NCBI RefSeq assembly: GCF_003854895.1
Contig: NZ_CP033966.1
Location: forward strand, 2,046,001 to 2,110,000
Reading direction: 5' to 3'
DNA: 64,000 nucleotides
Origin: Pigmentiphaga sp. H8
Lineage (GTDB): Bacteria; Pseudomonadota; Gammaproteobacteria; Burkholderiales; Burkholderiaceae_B
Shown here: positions 49,094-57,672 of the stretch, one piece after another
Layout of the letters: the number at the start of each line of letters is the position of its first letter
Numbering within the stretch: the first letter of the stretch is position 1
Program-made: the position numbers and the translations under genes
Notes under the pieces: generated by a model
Seen by the model: the letters and a program-made list of their open reading frames with translations, nothing else
Databases searched by the model: none
Told to the model about the DNA's origin: nothing

Positions 49094-50377
49094 ATGAACG
49101 CCCCGAGCAAGGAGTTGGCGAGTTTGTTGGATACTCGCCGTTTCCTGTTCTTCACCGGCGACAGCTCATCGGCGCAGCGCCTGGCCGCGGTGTTGAGGCA
49201 CGATGGCGTGGTCGTTCAGGAGGATGTGGTTCCCGACCGGCTGTCGGCGCGCCTGGCCGAACTCGGGCCGCAGATGGTGTTGCTGGATTTCGGCGCGGAC
49301 GACAACGAGCCCGGCAGGCTGCTGCACGCCAGCGACCTGGCGAGAACGCTGGCGCGCGTGGCGCCCGCCTTGCCGGTCGTCGCGGTGGGCAGCATGATGC
49401 GGCCGCAGGGCGCCGTGGCCGCCCTGCGGGCCGGCGTGCGGGATTTCATCGATCCGGCCGACGAGGCCGAAGTGCGCGACGTCGTGCGGCGCGTGTTGCA
49501 GTCCCATGCCACGAGCGGCGTGCCGGGGCGCGGCCAGATGGTGGTGTTGCTGGGCGTGCGCGCCGGGCTGGGCACGACCACGCTGGCGGCGCATCTGACC
49601 ACCATGGCGCAAGTGCAGGGCGAGGGCGGACAGACCGCGGAAGGGCGGCCGGCCAGCAGCCTGCGAGGCCCCGCGGCGCTGCTGGACCTGGGCCTGCCCG
49701 TGGCCGACGGCCAGCTTTACCTGAACGTGTCCGGCAGCTTCCATTTCGCCGAGGCGGTACGCAACCTGCGCCGCTTCGACGAGACCCTGGTCAATACCGC
49801 GCTTACGCGCAGCGCCAGTGGCGTGGCGGTGATCTCGCTGCCGCGCGACCTGGCCGAGATGCGCACGGTCTCGCATGCGGATTCGCTGGGGCTGCTGGAC
49901 CGCTTGCGCCAGCACTTCGGCTTGCTGGTAGCCGACGTGGGCGGATTCTCCAATCCCGATTTCGTGGCTGGCATGGTGCGGGCCGCCGACCAGGCGTGGA
50001 TCGTCACGGATCAGTCGGTAGGGGCCTTGGTCTCGCTGGCGGACGTCCTGCGGGACCTGGACGGCCGCGATGTGGATCGCGCCAGGATGCGGCTGGTGGT
50101 GAACCGCTATGACGAGCGGTATGGCATGACCGCCGAGCAGATCGCGCAGCGGTTCGACGTGCAACTGCTGGGCACGCTGCCCGATCGCGCGCTGGCGCTG
50201 ATGAACAGTACCAACCAGGGCAGGCTGCTGCACGAAGTGGCGGACCGCGATCCCTATGTGCGGGCCGTGCACGGGCTGGTGGATTCGCTGGGAGCGTATG
50301 ACCAGGCCTTGCCGCCGGGGGCGAAATGGCTGTCGCGGTGGCTGCCGAATCTGCACAAGCACCTGGTGACGCGATGA
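49094..50377 (+). CDS. tadZ: TadZ/CpaE-family localisation ATPase
   Basis: A 427-residue protein with an N-terminal receiver-like domain (about 15-130; VLLDFGADDN at the acceptor position, RAGVRDFIDPADE) and a ParA/MinD-like domain. The deviant Walker A reads LLGVRAGLGTTTLAAHL: the two lysines of KGGxGK are absent, as in atypical TadZ proteins that place the pilus at the pole without normal ATP cycling. AGGAG is 6 bases before the ATG. Confidence 0.92.
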   Translation: MNAPSKELASLLDTRRFLFFTGDSSSAQRLAAVLRHDGVVVQEDVVPDRLSARLAELGPQMVLLDFGADDNEPGRLLHASDLARTLARVAPALPVVAVGSMMRPQGAVAALRAGVRDFIDPADEAEVRDVVRRVLQSHATSGVPGRGQMVVLLGVRAGLGTTTLAAHLTTMAQVQGEGGQTAEGRPASSLRGPAALLDLGLPVADGQLYLNVSGSFHFAEAVRNLRRFDETLVNTALTRSASGVAVISLPRDLAEMRTVSHADSLGLLDRLRQHFGLLVADVGGFSNPDFVAGMVRAADQAWIVTDQSVGALVSLADVLRDLDGRDVDRARMRLVVNRYDERYGMTAEQIAQRFDVQLLGTLPDRALALMNSTNQGRLLHEVADRDPYVRAVHGLVDSLGAYDQALPPGAKWLSRWLPNLHKHLVTR

Positions 50378-50426
50378 AGAAAAATTCCGGTTTGAAGCGG
50401 GCAAACATGCAGCGGAGAGTGTCATC

Positions 50427-51776
50427 ATGACGGCATCGATCGAGTTTGCCGACGATAGTCCGGCGTTTGCCAACACCCAGCGCTTCCAGGACGTCAAGGC
50501 CGCCGCGCACGAGCACTTGCTGTCGCGCATCGAGGAACTCGGCGCGGAGTTCGGCCGCTGGTCCCGGACCGCGATCCAGCAGTTCGTCGACCTGGAGGTC
50601 GACAGTTTCGTGCGCCTGCGGCGGGTGCCCATCAATGAATCCGAACTCCGGCAGGTCGCGGCTTCATTGACGAAGGAACTGGCCGGGCTCGGTCCGCTGG
50701 AGGACCTGCTGGCCGATCCGGCGGTCGAGGACATCCTGATCAACGGCTACGACAACGTTTTCGTGTCGCGCCGTGGCGTATTGCAGCGCGAGGTCCTGCG
50801 TTTCAGCGACAACCCGCACCTGCTGCGCATCGTGCGCCGCATCCTCGCGCCGCTGGGGCGGCGGCTGGACGAATCCAGTCCCATGGTGGACGCGCGCCTG
50901 CCGGATGGCGGCCGCCTGAACGTGGTCATCGAGCCGCTGGCGGTGGACGGCCCCATGGTGTCCATCCGGAAGTTCCGCCAGGATCCGCTCAAGCCGGCCG
51001 ACCTGCTGGCGCTGGGAACTTTCAACGAAGAGATCCATCGCTTGCTGAGCCTGGCGGTGCGCGAGCGCTGCAACATCCTGGTTTCGGGCGGAACCAGCTC
51101 CGGCAAGACTTCGCTGCTCAATGCGCTGGCGTTCTTCGTTCCCGAGACCGAGCGCGTGGTCACGGTCGAAGACACCGCGGAACTGTCGCTGAACCATCCC
51201 CACGTGGTCCGGCTGGAGGCGCGTCAGGGCGGCTTCGACGGCGCGGGCCAGGTCAGCATCCGCGACCTGATACGCAACAGCCTGCGGATGCGGCCGGATC
51301 GCGTGGTGGTGGGCGAGGTGCGCGGCCCCGAGGTCATGGACATGCTGCAGGCGATGAATACCGGCCACGAAGGTTCGATGGCGACCATACACGCGAACTC
51401 GCCGCGCGAATGCCTGTACCGAATGGAAATGCTGGCGGGTTTCGCGGGCTTCCAGGGCAGCGAGGACAGCCTGCGCAGGCAGATCGCCAGCGCGCTGGAC
51501 TTCATCGTGCAGATCGCCCGTTTGTCCAATGGCCGCCGCCGCATCGTGTCGATCTCGGAAGTTACCGGCATGGGCGACAACGTGATCTCCACGCAGGAGC
51601 TCTATCGCCACGAGAGTTTCGTCGGCCCGGATGGCGAGGAGAAGGATCGCTGGGTATCGCTCGGCATCCATCCGCATACGCCCAAGCTGGCCAAGTACCG
51701 CGACCAGTTGCGCGTGACGATGGCACCCGAGGCGCCCCAGGGCGGCGGGGGCAGCTTCTGGTCCAGGGGGCGATGA
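50427..51776 (+). CDS. tadA: Tad secretion ATPase CpaF/TadA
   Basis: A 449-residue PilT/VirB11-type hexameric ATPase that powers Flp extension (and retraction in some species). Walker A GGTSSGKTS (residues 221-229), an Asp box VVTVEDTAEL (about 248), Walker B RVVVGEVRGPE (about 293), and the His box TGHEGSMATIHANSP (about 312) are all intact. GAG-rich ribosome site before ATG 50427. Its stop overlaps the tadB start. Confidence 0.96.
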   Translation: MTASIEFADDSPAFANTQRFQDVKAAAHEHLLSRIEELGAEFGRWSRTAIQQFVDLEVDSFVRLRRVPINESELRQVAASLTKELAGLGPLEDLLADPAVEDILINGYDNVFVSRRGVLQREVLRFSDNPHLLRIVRRILAPLGRRLDESSPMVDARLPDGGRLNVVIEPLAVDGPMVSIRKFRQDPLKPADLLALGTFNEEIHRLLSLAVRERCNILVSGGTSSGKTSLLNALAFFVPETERVVTVEDTAELSLNHPHVVRLEARQGGFDGAGQVSIRDLIRNSLRMRPDRVVVGEVRGPEVMDMLQAMNTGHEGSMATIHANSPRECLYRMEMLAGFAGFQGSEDSLRRQIASALDFIVQIARLSNGRRRIVSISEVTGMGDNVISTQELYRHESFVGPDGEEKDRWVSLGIHPHTPKLAKYRDQLRVTMAPEAPQGGGGSFWSRGR

Positions 51777-52714
51777 TGTCGGCGCTGCTCCTATCGGTGT
51801 TGTGTCTCGCGCTGCTGCTGGTGGCGGCGGGATTGTGGCTGTGGCAGAGCGCGAGCGAGCGTGGGCGTCGGCAGGCGACCAGTGCCTTCGTCGAGGAACA
51901 GCTCAGCCGATCGTTCGACCCGACCCGGGCGGTGGTGGCCACGGCACAGCAGCTTTATCCGCCCGTGCGTCCGCGAGGCGTGCGCGGTCGATTCCAGAAC
52001 ATGCTGCTGCGCGCCGGCATCGAGCCGGGTCCCGCTTTCTACGGTCCATGGCTCGTGGCGCTGGTGGCGCTGCCCATCGTGGCCCTGTTGTTCAGCGGCG
52101 GCCTGGCCGCCTTGGTGACGTTCTTCCTGGTTGTGCTGGCCGTCCTGTTCCAGCTCTGGTGGCAGGCCGACAAGCGCCGGCAGAGGATGGTGCGGCAATT
52201 GCCGGGATTCATCGATGCCCTGGTGCGGCTCATCACCATCGGCAACAGCCTGGGTTCGGCCTTCCAGACCGCGGTGTCTTCGGTCGATGCGCCGTTGTTC
52301 GAAGTGCTGGAGCGAGCCAACCAGTTGAATCGCGCGGGCATGGAACTCGACGCTTCGCTGGTGCACGCCGCCAGGCTCTACCGCTTCTATGAACTGGAAC
52401 TGGTCGCCGCCGTGATTGGCGTTGCCCTGCGTTTCGGTGGCCGCAGCGATGTGGTGCTCGAACGCATGGCGGCCTTCATGCGCGATCTGCAGCAGGCGCG
52501 GGAGGAACTGCACGCGCTGTCAGCCGAGGTCCGGCTGTCGGCATGGATCCTGGCGCTGCTGCCGGTGTTCGTCGCGGGGTTCATCGTCATCTTCAACAAT
52601 GCCATGTTCGTGGGCATGTGGACCGACCCGGTCGGCCAGAAGATGCTGGTGGGCGCCTTCGCTCTGCAACTGGTCGGCTCTTTCTGGCTGTACCGCATGG
52701 CCAAATCGGTTTGA
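51773..52714 (+). CDS. tadB: Tad inner-membrane platform protein TadB
   Basis: A 313-residue GspF-type membrane protein. An N-terminal helix, a cytoplasmic stretch, two helices (LVALVALPIVALLFSGG and LVTFFLVVLAVLFQLWW), the T2SF domain (RQLPGFIDALVRLITIGNSL, then SAFQTAVSSVD) and two C-terminal helices match TadB. ATG 51773 overlaps the tadA stop; ATG 51776 follows at once and is an alternative. Confidence 0.93.
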   Translation: MMSALLLSVLCLALLLVAAGLWLWQSASERGRRQATSAFVEEQLSRSFDPTRAVVATAQQLYPPVRPRGVRGRFQNMLLRAGIEPGPAFYGPWLVALVALPIVALLFSGGLAALVTFFLVVLAVLFQLWWQADKRRQRMVRQLPGFIDALVRLITIGNSLGSAFQTAVSSVDAPLFEVLERANQLNRAGMELDASLVHAARLYRFYELELVAAVIGVALRFGGRSDVVLERMAAFMRDLQQAREELHALSAEVRLSAWILALLPVFVAGFIVIFNNAMFVGMWTDPVGQKMLVGAFALQLVGSFWLYRMAKSV

Positions 52715-52718
52715 AGCT

Positions 52719-53687
52719 ATGTCCACACAATTGTTGACCGCCGCCTCCCTGGTCCTGTTCGCCACCGCCGCGCTGCTGGTTGGAGTGGCTATCCTGATCC
52801 GGGGCTCGCGGCAGAACCGAAGCCGCCAGGTAGTGGACAGCGCCATCACCGCACGGGCCAATCCCGTGCTGGACGATGCCCTTGCCAACGTGGCGTCGCC
52901 AGTGCGACGCGGCCGTGTGAGCGCGATGTTCGACGGCGCGGCGCAACTGGGCGAGAAGTGGGAACAAGGCAAGCTGGGCAATTATCTGCTCGAGGCCGAG
53001 GACAGGCAGTTGATCGACCGCTGCGGCTTCAGCGACCTGGCGCGCGCCCGTTCCCTGTTCATCTTCGCGCGGGTCGTGCTGGCCGTCGTCGTGCCGGTCC
53101 TGGCCTGGATGTTCGGCGGCGGCGGAGCGCTCGGCACGATGCTGTCCCTGTTCCTGGGGTTCGCGCTCGGCTACATGGTGCCGAAGTGGGTGCTGCGCCA
53201 GGTGGCGGCTTCGCGCACGCGCAAGGCCAAGGAAGAACTGCCGCTGCTGATCGACCTGCTGCGCCTGCTGCAAGGCGTGGGCCTGTCCATCGACCAGAGC
53301 CTGCATGTGATCGTGACCGAGTTCCGCACCGTGCTGCCGGTATTGGCGGCGGAACTGGAGATCGCCGTCAACCAGCATGCCCGCGGGTTGTCGCGCGAAC
53401 AGTCGCTGCAGCGGCTGGCCACCGGCTTCGGCAACGAGGACCTGGCGGCCGTGGCGCGCCTGATCGTACAGGTCGACCGGCATGGCGGCGCGGTCCAGGA
53501 ACCCCTCAAGCAGTTTTCCGAGCGTGTCCGGGAGCAGCGGCGGATGGAGTTGAAGGAGCGTGTCGGCAAGCTCACGGTCAAGATGACCGGCGTCATGGTG
53601 CTGACGCTGTTGCCGGCGCTCATCATCGTCACGGGTGGGGCGGGTTTCCTGGCCGTTTTCCGCGGCCTGGCGAGGATGGGAGGCTGA
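52719..53687 (+). CDS. tadC: Tad inner-membrane platform protein TadC
   Basis: A 322-residue GspF-type partner of TadB. Membrane segments at about 7-27, 118-135, 140-160 and 295-318; the T2SF domain includes ELPLLIDLLRLLQGVGLSID and QEPLKQFSERVREQRRMELK. It begins 4 bp after the tadB stop, so translation is probably coupled. Confidence 0.93.
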   Translation: MSTQLLTAASLVLFATAALLVGVAILIRGSRQNRSRQVVDSAITARANPVLDDALANVASPVRRGRVSAMFDGAAQLGEKWEQGKLGNYLLEAEDRQLIDRCGFSDLARARSLFIFARVVLAVVVPVLAWMFGGGGALGTMLSLFLGFALGYMVPKWVLRQVAASRTRKAKEELPLLIDLLRLLQGVGLSIDQSLHVIVTEFRTVLPVLAAELEIAVNQHARGLSREQSLQRLATGFGNEDLAAVARLIVQVDRHGGAVQEPLKQFSERVREQRRMELKERVGKLTVKMTGVMVLTLLPALIIVTGGAGFLAVFRGLARMGG

Positions 53688-53688
53688 G

Positions 53689-54726
53689 ATGACCGGGGCG
53701 ATCCATTATCCGGTGCGCATGGCCGGTTTGCTCGGGGCCGCGCTGCTGGCGGCGGGATGCAGTTCCACCGCCCCCTCGGGCTACGGCGTATCGGCACCCA
53801 AGTTCAACGATGAAGCCATGATGCGCCAACAGGTCGCGAACGACGAGCCCACGGCGGATAGCCGCGGCATGTATCTGTCGCTGATCCGGGAGATGCAGGG
53901 CAAGGGTCTTTACTTCGCGTCCTTGGCTCACATCGATGCATTCGAGCAGCGCCATGGCGCGGCGCCGGACGTCGAGCTGCTGCGGGCCCATGCGCTGCGC
54001 GAAGCCGGGCAATCCGAGGAAAGCGCGGTGGTCTATCGGCGCCTGCTGAAGACGGAAGTTGGCGCGGCGGCCGCGCAGGGCCTGGGCCTGCTGGCAGGCG
54101 CGCGCGGCGACTATCCGGCCGCGGTGGTGTCGCTGCGCGAGGCGGCGCGGCTCGATCCCACCAACGCGCTGATCGTCAGCGACCTCGGCTACGCGCTGCT
54201 GCGCAACGGCGAAACGGCCGCCGCCAGGTTGCCCATGGCGCAGGCCGCCGAGCTGGCGCCGGAAAACTCCAGGATCCTGGCCAACCTCGCCTTGCTGCTG
54301 CTGGTGTCCGGTGATGCCGGGCGCGCCGGCACCGTCATGGACAAGGCCGGTCTGTCGCCCGATGCGCGCGCGGCGGTGCGCAAGCTGGCCGACGACATCG
54401 CGCGCCGGGCACCCCAGGCGTCTCGTCCGGTCGCGGTCGTGAAGGCAGACTCCGCCCCGGTTGCGGTTGCCGTGCCACCGCCGGCGGCCAGCCCGTTCCC
54501 GGTCTCGTCCCTGGCGCCCGAGATGTCCCGTGTGCCGATGCCCCCCGTGGCGGAGCGCGCGCCGGTGGCGCCGAGAGCCGCGGTGGTCCGGACCGCTGCG
54601 CAGGAGACAGAGCCCGCGGACACCGTGCGCGAACCCGTGGTGCGGCAGGTCTCCGCGCCCGTTCTTCAGCCGGTGCGCGCGCCCATGCAGTCCATGCTGG
54701 ACCGGTTCAACTCGGCCATCCCCTGA
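53689..54726 (+). CDS. tadD: TadD-like tetratricopeptide lipoprotein
   Basis: A 345-residue outer-membrane-type lipoprotein: signal with lipobox LLAAGC (Cys about 24), then TPR-like helices (about 70-235, for example LLRAHALREAGQSEESAVVY and SDLGYALLRNGETAAARLPM) and a Pro/Ala/Val-rich C-terminal tail. TadD may act in secretin assembly. GGGAGG precedes ATG 53689, one base after the tadC stop. Confidence 0.9.
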   Translation: MTGAIHYPVRMAGLLGAALLAAGCSSTAPSGYGVSAPKFNDEAMMRQQVANDEPTADSRGMYLSLIREMQGKGLYFASLAHIDAFEQRHGAAPDVELLRAHALREAGQSEESAVVYRRLLKTEVGAAAAQGLGLLAGARGDYPAAVVSLREAARLDPTNALIVSDLGYALLRNGETAAARLPMAQAAELAPENSRILANLALLLLVSGDAGRAGTVMDKAGLSPDARAAVRKLADDIARRAPQASRPVAVVKADSAPVAVAVPPPAASPFPVSSLAPEMSRVPMPPVAERAPVAPRAAVVRTAAQETEPADTVREPVVRQVSAPVLQPVRAPMQSMLDRFNSAIP

Positions 54727-54792
54727 CGCCGGCAGACCGATGCGACCGAATCTTCTTCAACGATGACGAATACAAGTGGAATCAAGGCGATC

Positions 54793-55476
54793 ATGAAACC
54801 TACCAGCCATTGCCCGCACGGACAGTCCGCTTCCCGGCGCGCCAGCCGTTATCTGGTGCTGGCCGCGCTGCTGGCGGCACCCCTGGCGCAGGCCCAGAAC
54901 AATGCGCCGGTGACCGGCTCCATGCTGCAGGAGACACCCGAGCAACGGGCGCGCATGGAACAAGCCGCGCGCCAGGCCCAGGCGCAGGAGCAGGCCCGCC
55001 GCGCGGCGGCCGCGCAGCAGCAGAGGGCGGCATCGACACCGGCCGCGGCACGGCCCGCTTCCTCGGTCGTGCGCCAGGTGCCGGGCCCGGGCCAGGCGCC
55101 GGCTGCCGCGACCCAGGCCGCGCCGGCGGCGCGCCAGCAGGTCGTGCCGTCGCCCGAACAGCGCGTGACCACCGTGATCACCCCGCAAGCGGCTACCCCC
55201 GCCCAGCCCGCGCCGGCGGCCGCAGCGCCTGCCGTTGCCGCCGCGCCCAGGACAGAGCCGATGATGGCGACGGCATCCACCGCGCCACAGGGCAGGAGCC
55301 GCCCCAACGGCGACGTGACGAGCGAGGTGGTGCGCATGCAGGCCGAAGGACGCCAGGCCGGCAAGGCGCTGCCCATGCTGGGCGCGACCGCGCAGCCCAG
55401 CTGGAAGCGCTACATCGACAGCTATTCGCACCCCATTCCCGAGTTCTACGAGACGACCTCGCAGCCGAAGCAATAG
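54793..55476 (+). CDS. DUF3613-like exported protein of the tad locus
   Basis: A 227-residue protein. Signal peptide (SRYLVLAALLAAPLAQA), a long Ala/Gln/Pro-rich stretch (about 45-155) and a compact conserved C-terminus, DVTSEVVRMQAEGRQAGKAL then PMLGATAQPSWKRYIDSY and a final IPEFYETT, which I recognise as the DUF3613 pattern found in tad loci of Burkholderiales. ATG 54793 has AAGG upstream; ATG 54763 is an alternative. Position suggests it replaces the missing pilotin RcpB, but that is a guess. Confidence 0.78.
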   Translation: MKPTSHCPHGQSASRRASRYLVLAALLAAPLAQAQNNAPVTGSMLQETPEQRARMEQAARQAQAQEQARRAAAAQQQRAASTPAAARPASSVVRQVPGPGQAPAAATQAAPAARQQVVPSPEQRVTTVITPQAATPAQPAPAAAAPAVAAAPRTEPMMATASTAPQGRSRPNGDVTSEVVRMQAEGRQAGKALPMLGATAQPSWKRYIDSYSHPIPEFYETTSQPKQ

Positions 55477-55486
55477 GCAAGCCTTC

Positions 55487-57634
55487 ATGACCCCGCATCG
55501 CCGTATCCCCTCGTTCGTTTCCGCTTCCCGGGCGCCGCTGGCGCGCCAGCGGGGATCGGTGCTGATCGCGGCCGCGGCGGCGATGCTGGTATCGGTCACG
55601 CTGCTGGCCTCGGCGGACCTGGGCTATCTCTTCTACATGAAGCGGGAACTGCAGAAGACCGCCGACCTGGCCGCGCTGGCCGGCGCCCAGCAACTGGAGC
55701 GGGACAGCTGCGTCGCCGCGACGGCGGCCGCGCGCGGCAACGCCAACCTGAACCTGCAGCGTTTCGCGCTGTCGATGGAAACGTCGCCCGCGCCGGTATG
55801 CGGCCGGTGGGATCCGAATCCGGATTCGACCAGGAATACCGTGCAGACCATGGAGCCTCCCTCCGAGTCCTACAGCGGTACCGGAGGCAAGAAGTATTTC
55901 GGCACGCCCAAGTCCACGGCCGGTTTCAATGCGATCAAGGTCGCCATTTCCCAGCAGGTCCCCCTGGTGCTGCCGTTCCTGGGCAATCGTTCTCTGTACG
56001 CCGAAGCCATTGCGGTCCAGGAAGCGCCCGTCGCCTCTTTCTGGGTCGGTTCGAAACTCGCGACCTCGAACTCCCAGACCGCACCCTTGTGCGTGCTGCT
56101 CCGGGTCGTGGGCGCGAACCTTTGCGAGGACCTCGGCATCGGGACCTATGCCGGCCTGGCCGGCGTGAAGATCACGCCCAGCGGACTGCTCAAGGAACTG
56201 GGCATTCCGGTGGGCGCGGACCTGAGCGTGGGCCAGCTGAACGACTTGCTGGCCGCCCGCAAGGTCGAACTCGGGCAATTGCTGAACGCCATCGTCAGCC
56301 TGGCGAACCAGAACAGCCTCCTGGGCCTGAACGCGTCGCTGCTGAACTCGCTGACCGCCAAGCTGGGCATCGACACGTTGCTGGTGCAGCTGGGTTCGAA
56401 CAGCGTCACGAGTGGACTGTTCGCGCTGATCCAGGCCCCCAGCGCCGGTTCGGCGCTGAACGTGGACCTGGACGCGCTGGGCCTGCTGACCGCGGCGGTC
56501 GGCGTCGGCGTGTCCAATCATGCGGTGACCGTCGACCTCGGACTGCCCGCCGCCGTCAGTACCGCGGTCGGCCTCAAGGCCAACGTGCGCGCCAGCATCA
56601 TCGAGCCACCCTCGGTCGGCATAGGCGGCCTGGGGACCAGGGCCTATACCGCCCAGGTCCGCACCTTCGTCGACATCGCGACCGATGGCGGGCTGGTCGG
56701 CGGACTGCTGGGGCTGCTCGGCACTCAGGTCAAGCTGCCCATCGTGCTGGATGTGGTCAGCTCGCAGGGCACGCTCACGGGCATGAGCTGCACGGCGCCG
56801 GCCAAGGCCACGATCAAGGTCGATTCGTCCATCGCCAAGCTGTGCATGGGCAAGGTCAACGAGTCCACGCTGTGGTCGACCCACGACGTCTGCGCGACCG
56901 GCCTGCAGGACGAGACCTTCGTCAAGCTGCTGGGCATCAATTTGCTGCACGGGCAGGTCAAGCCCGACATCCTGGCGCAGGATCCGGTCTATACCACCCT
57001 GGAAGTGGACCAGACCAAGACGGTGGGCCGGAACGAGCTGCCGCTGGGCGATACGGTGCAGGATCTGGTCAACCAGTTGCTGGCGCTGTTGCTGGCCCAG
57101 TCGTCTTCGGGGCAGGGCGCCCAGCTCGAGGCCTTTCCCGCCGATACGGCCACGCAGGTGGCCGACAAATACCTGAACCAGTATGGCTACACCCCCAGCG
57201 TGATCGAACAGAAGCTGCTGGGGGACGGCATCACCTGGCCCCGCCCGTGCGGCCTGCTGGGCCTGGGAACCTGCGCCATGCCGACGCTGTGGCGCCAGAC
57301 CGTCACGCCGCTGCTGGGGACCTGCAACCAGGCCTGCATGCGGACCGAACTGATCAAGGCCTTGCAGACGACCGCCAGCAACGGCGTGCTGGGCGGCTTG
57401 CTCAATGCCGTGGGCGACCTGCTGGGCAGCCTGCTGGGCGGCACAGGCAGCGGCCAGTCGCAGAACCTGCTGCAGGCCATCCTGAGTCCGCTGGTCGGCC
57501 TGCTCAAGCCCCTGCTGAACGAGGTGGGCCTGCTGCTGGCCAACCTGCTCGATGGGTTGGTCGGCATCAAGATCGGACAGACCGACGTGCATCTCATGTC
57601 ATTGGAATGCGACAACGTTCGCCTCGTCTATTGA
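55487..57634 (+). CDS. tadG: TadG-like pilus assembly protein
   Basis: A 715-residue protein. It has a TadG/TadE-like N-terminus (RQRGSVLIAAAAAMLVSVTL, then ASADLGYLFYMKRELQKTAD and LAALAGAQQL) with one membrane helix and a large periplasmic domain of about 650 residues rich in Leu, Gly and Val (for example LLGGLLNAVGDLLGSLLGG), with scattered cysteine pairs. Unlike many TadG proteins no clear von Willebrand A metal site is seen. It may anchor the pilus base. Ends 38 bp before the sigma-54 activator gene. Confidence 0.85.
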   Translation: MTPHRRIPSFVSASRAPLARQRGSVLIAAAAAMLVSVTLLASADLGYLFYMKRELQKTADLAALAGAQQLERDSCVAATAAARGNANLNLQRFALSMETSPAPVCGRWDPNPDSTRNTVQTMEPPSESYSGTGGKKYFGTPKSTAGFNAIKVAISQQVPLVLPFLGNRSLYAEAIAVQEAPVASFWVGSKLATSNSQTAPLCVLLRVVGANLCEDLGIGTYAGLAGVKITPSGLLKELGIPVGADLSVGQLNDLLAARKVELGQLLNAIVSLANQNSLLGLNASLLNSLTAKLGIDTLLVQLGSNSVTSGLFALIQAPSAGSALNVDLDALGLLTAAVGVGVSNHAVTVDLGLPAAVSTAVGLKANVRASIIEPPSVGIGGLGTRAYTAQVRTFVDIATDGGLVGGLLGLLGTQVKLPIVLDVVSSQGTLTGMSCTAPAKATIKVDSSIAKLCMGKVNESTLWSTHDVCATGLQDETFVKLLGINLLHGQVKPDILAQDPVYTTLEVDQTKTVGRNELPLGDTVQDLVNQLLALLLAQSSSGQGAQLEAFPADTATQVADKYLNQYGYTPSVIEQKLLGDGITWPRPCGLLGLGTCAMPTLWRQTVTPLLGTCNQACMRTELIKALQTTASNGVLGGLLNAVGDLLGSLLGGTGSGQSQNLLQAILSPLVGLLKPLLNEVGLLLANLLDGLVGIKIGQTDVHLMSLECDNVRLVY

Positions 57635-57672
57635 GCGCGAACGACAACGATGGAGGGAACGGGCGTACCGCC

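Noticed and set aside
55193..57592. 799-codon minus-strand Gln/Arg/His-rich frame opposite tadG
   Set aside because: Composition is that of an antisense shadow; tadG has the TadE-like N-terminus and fits the locus order.
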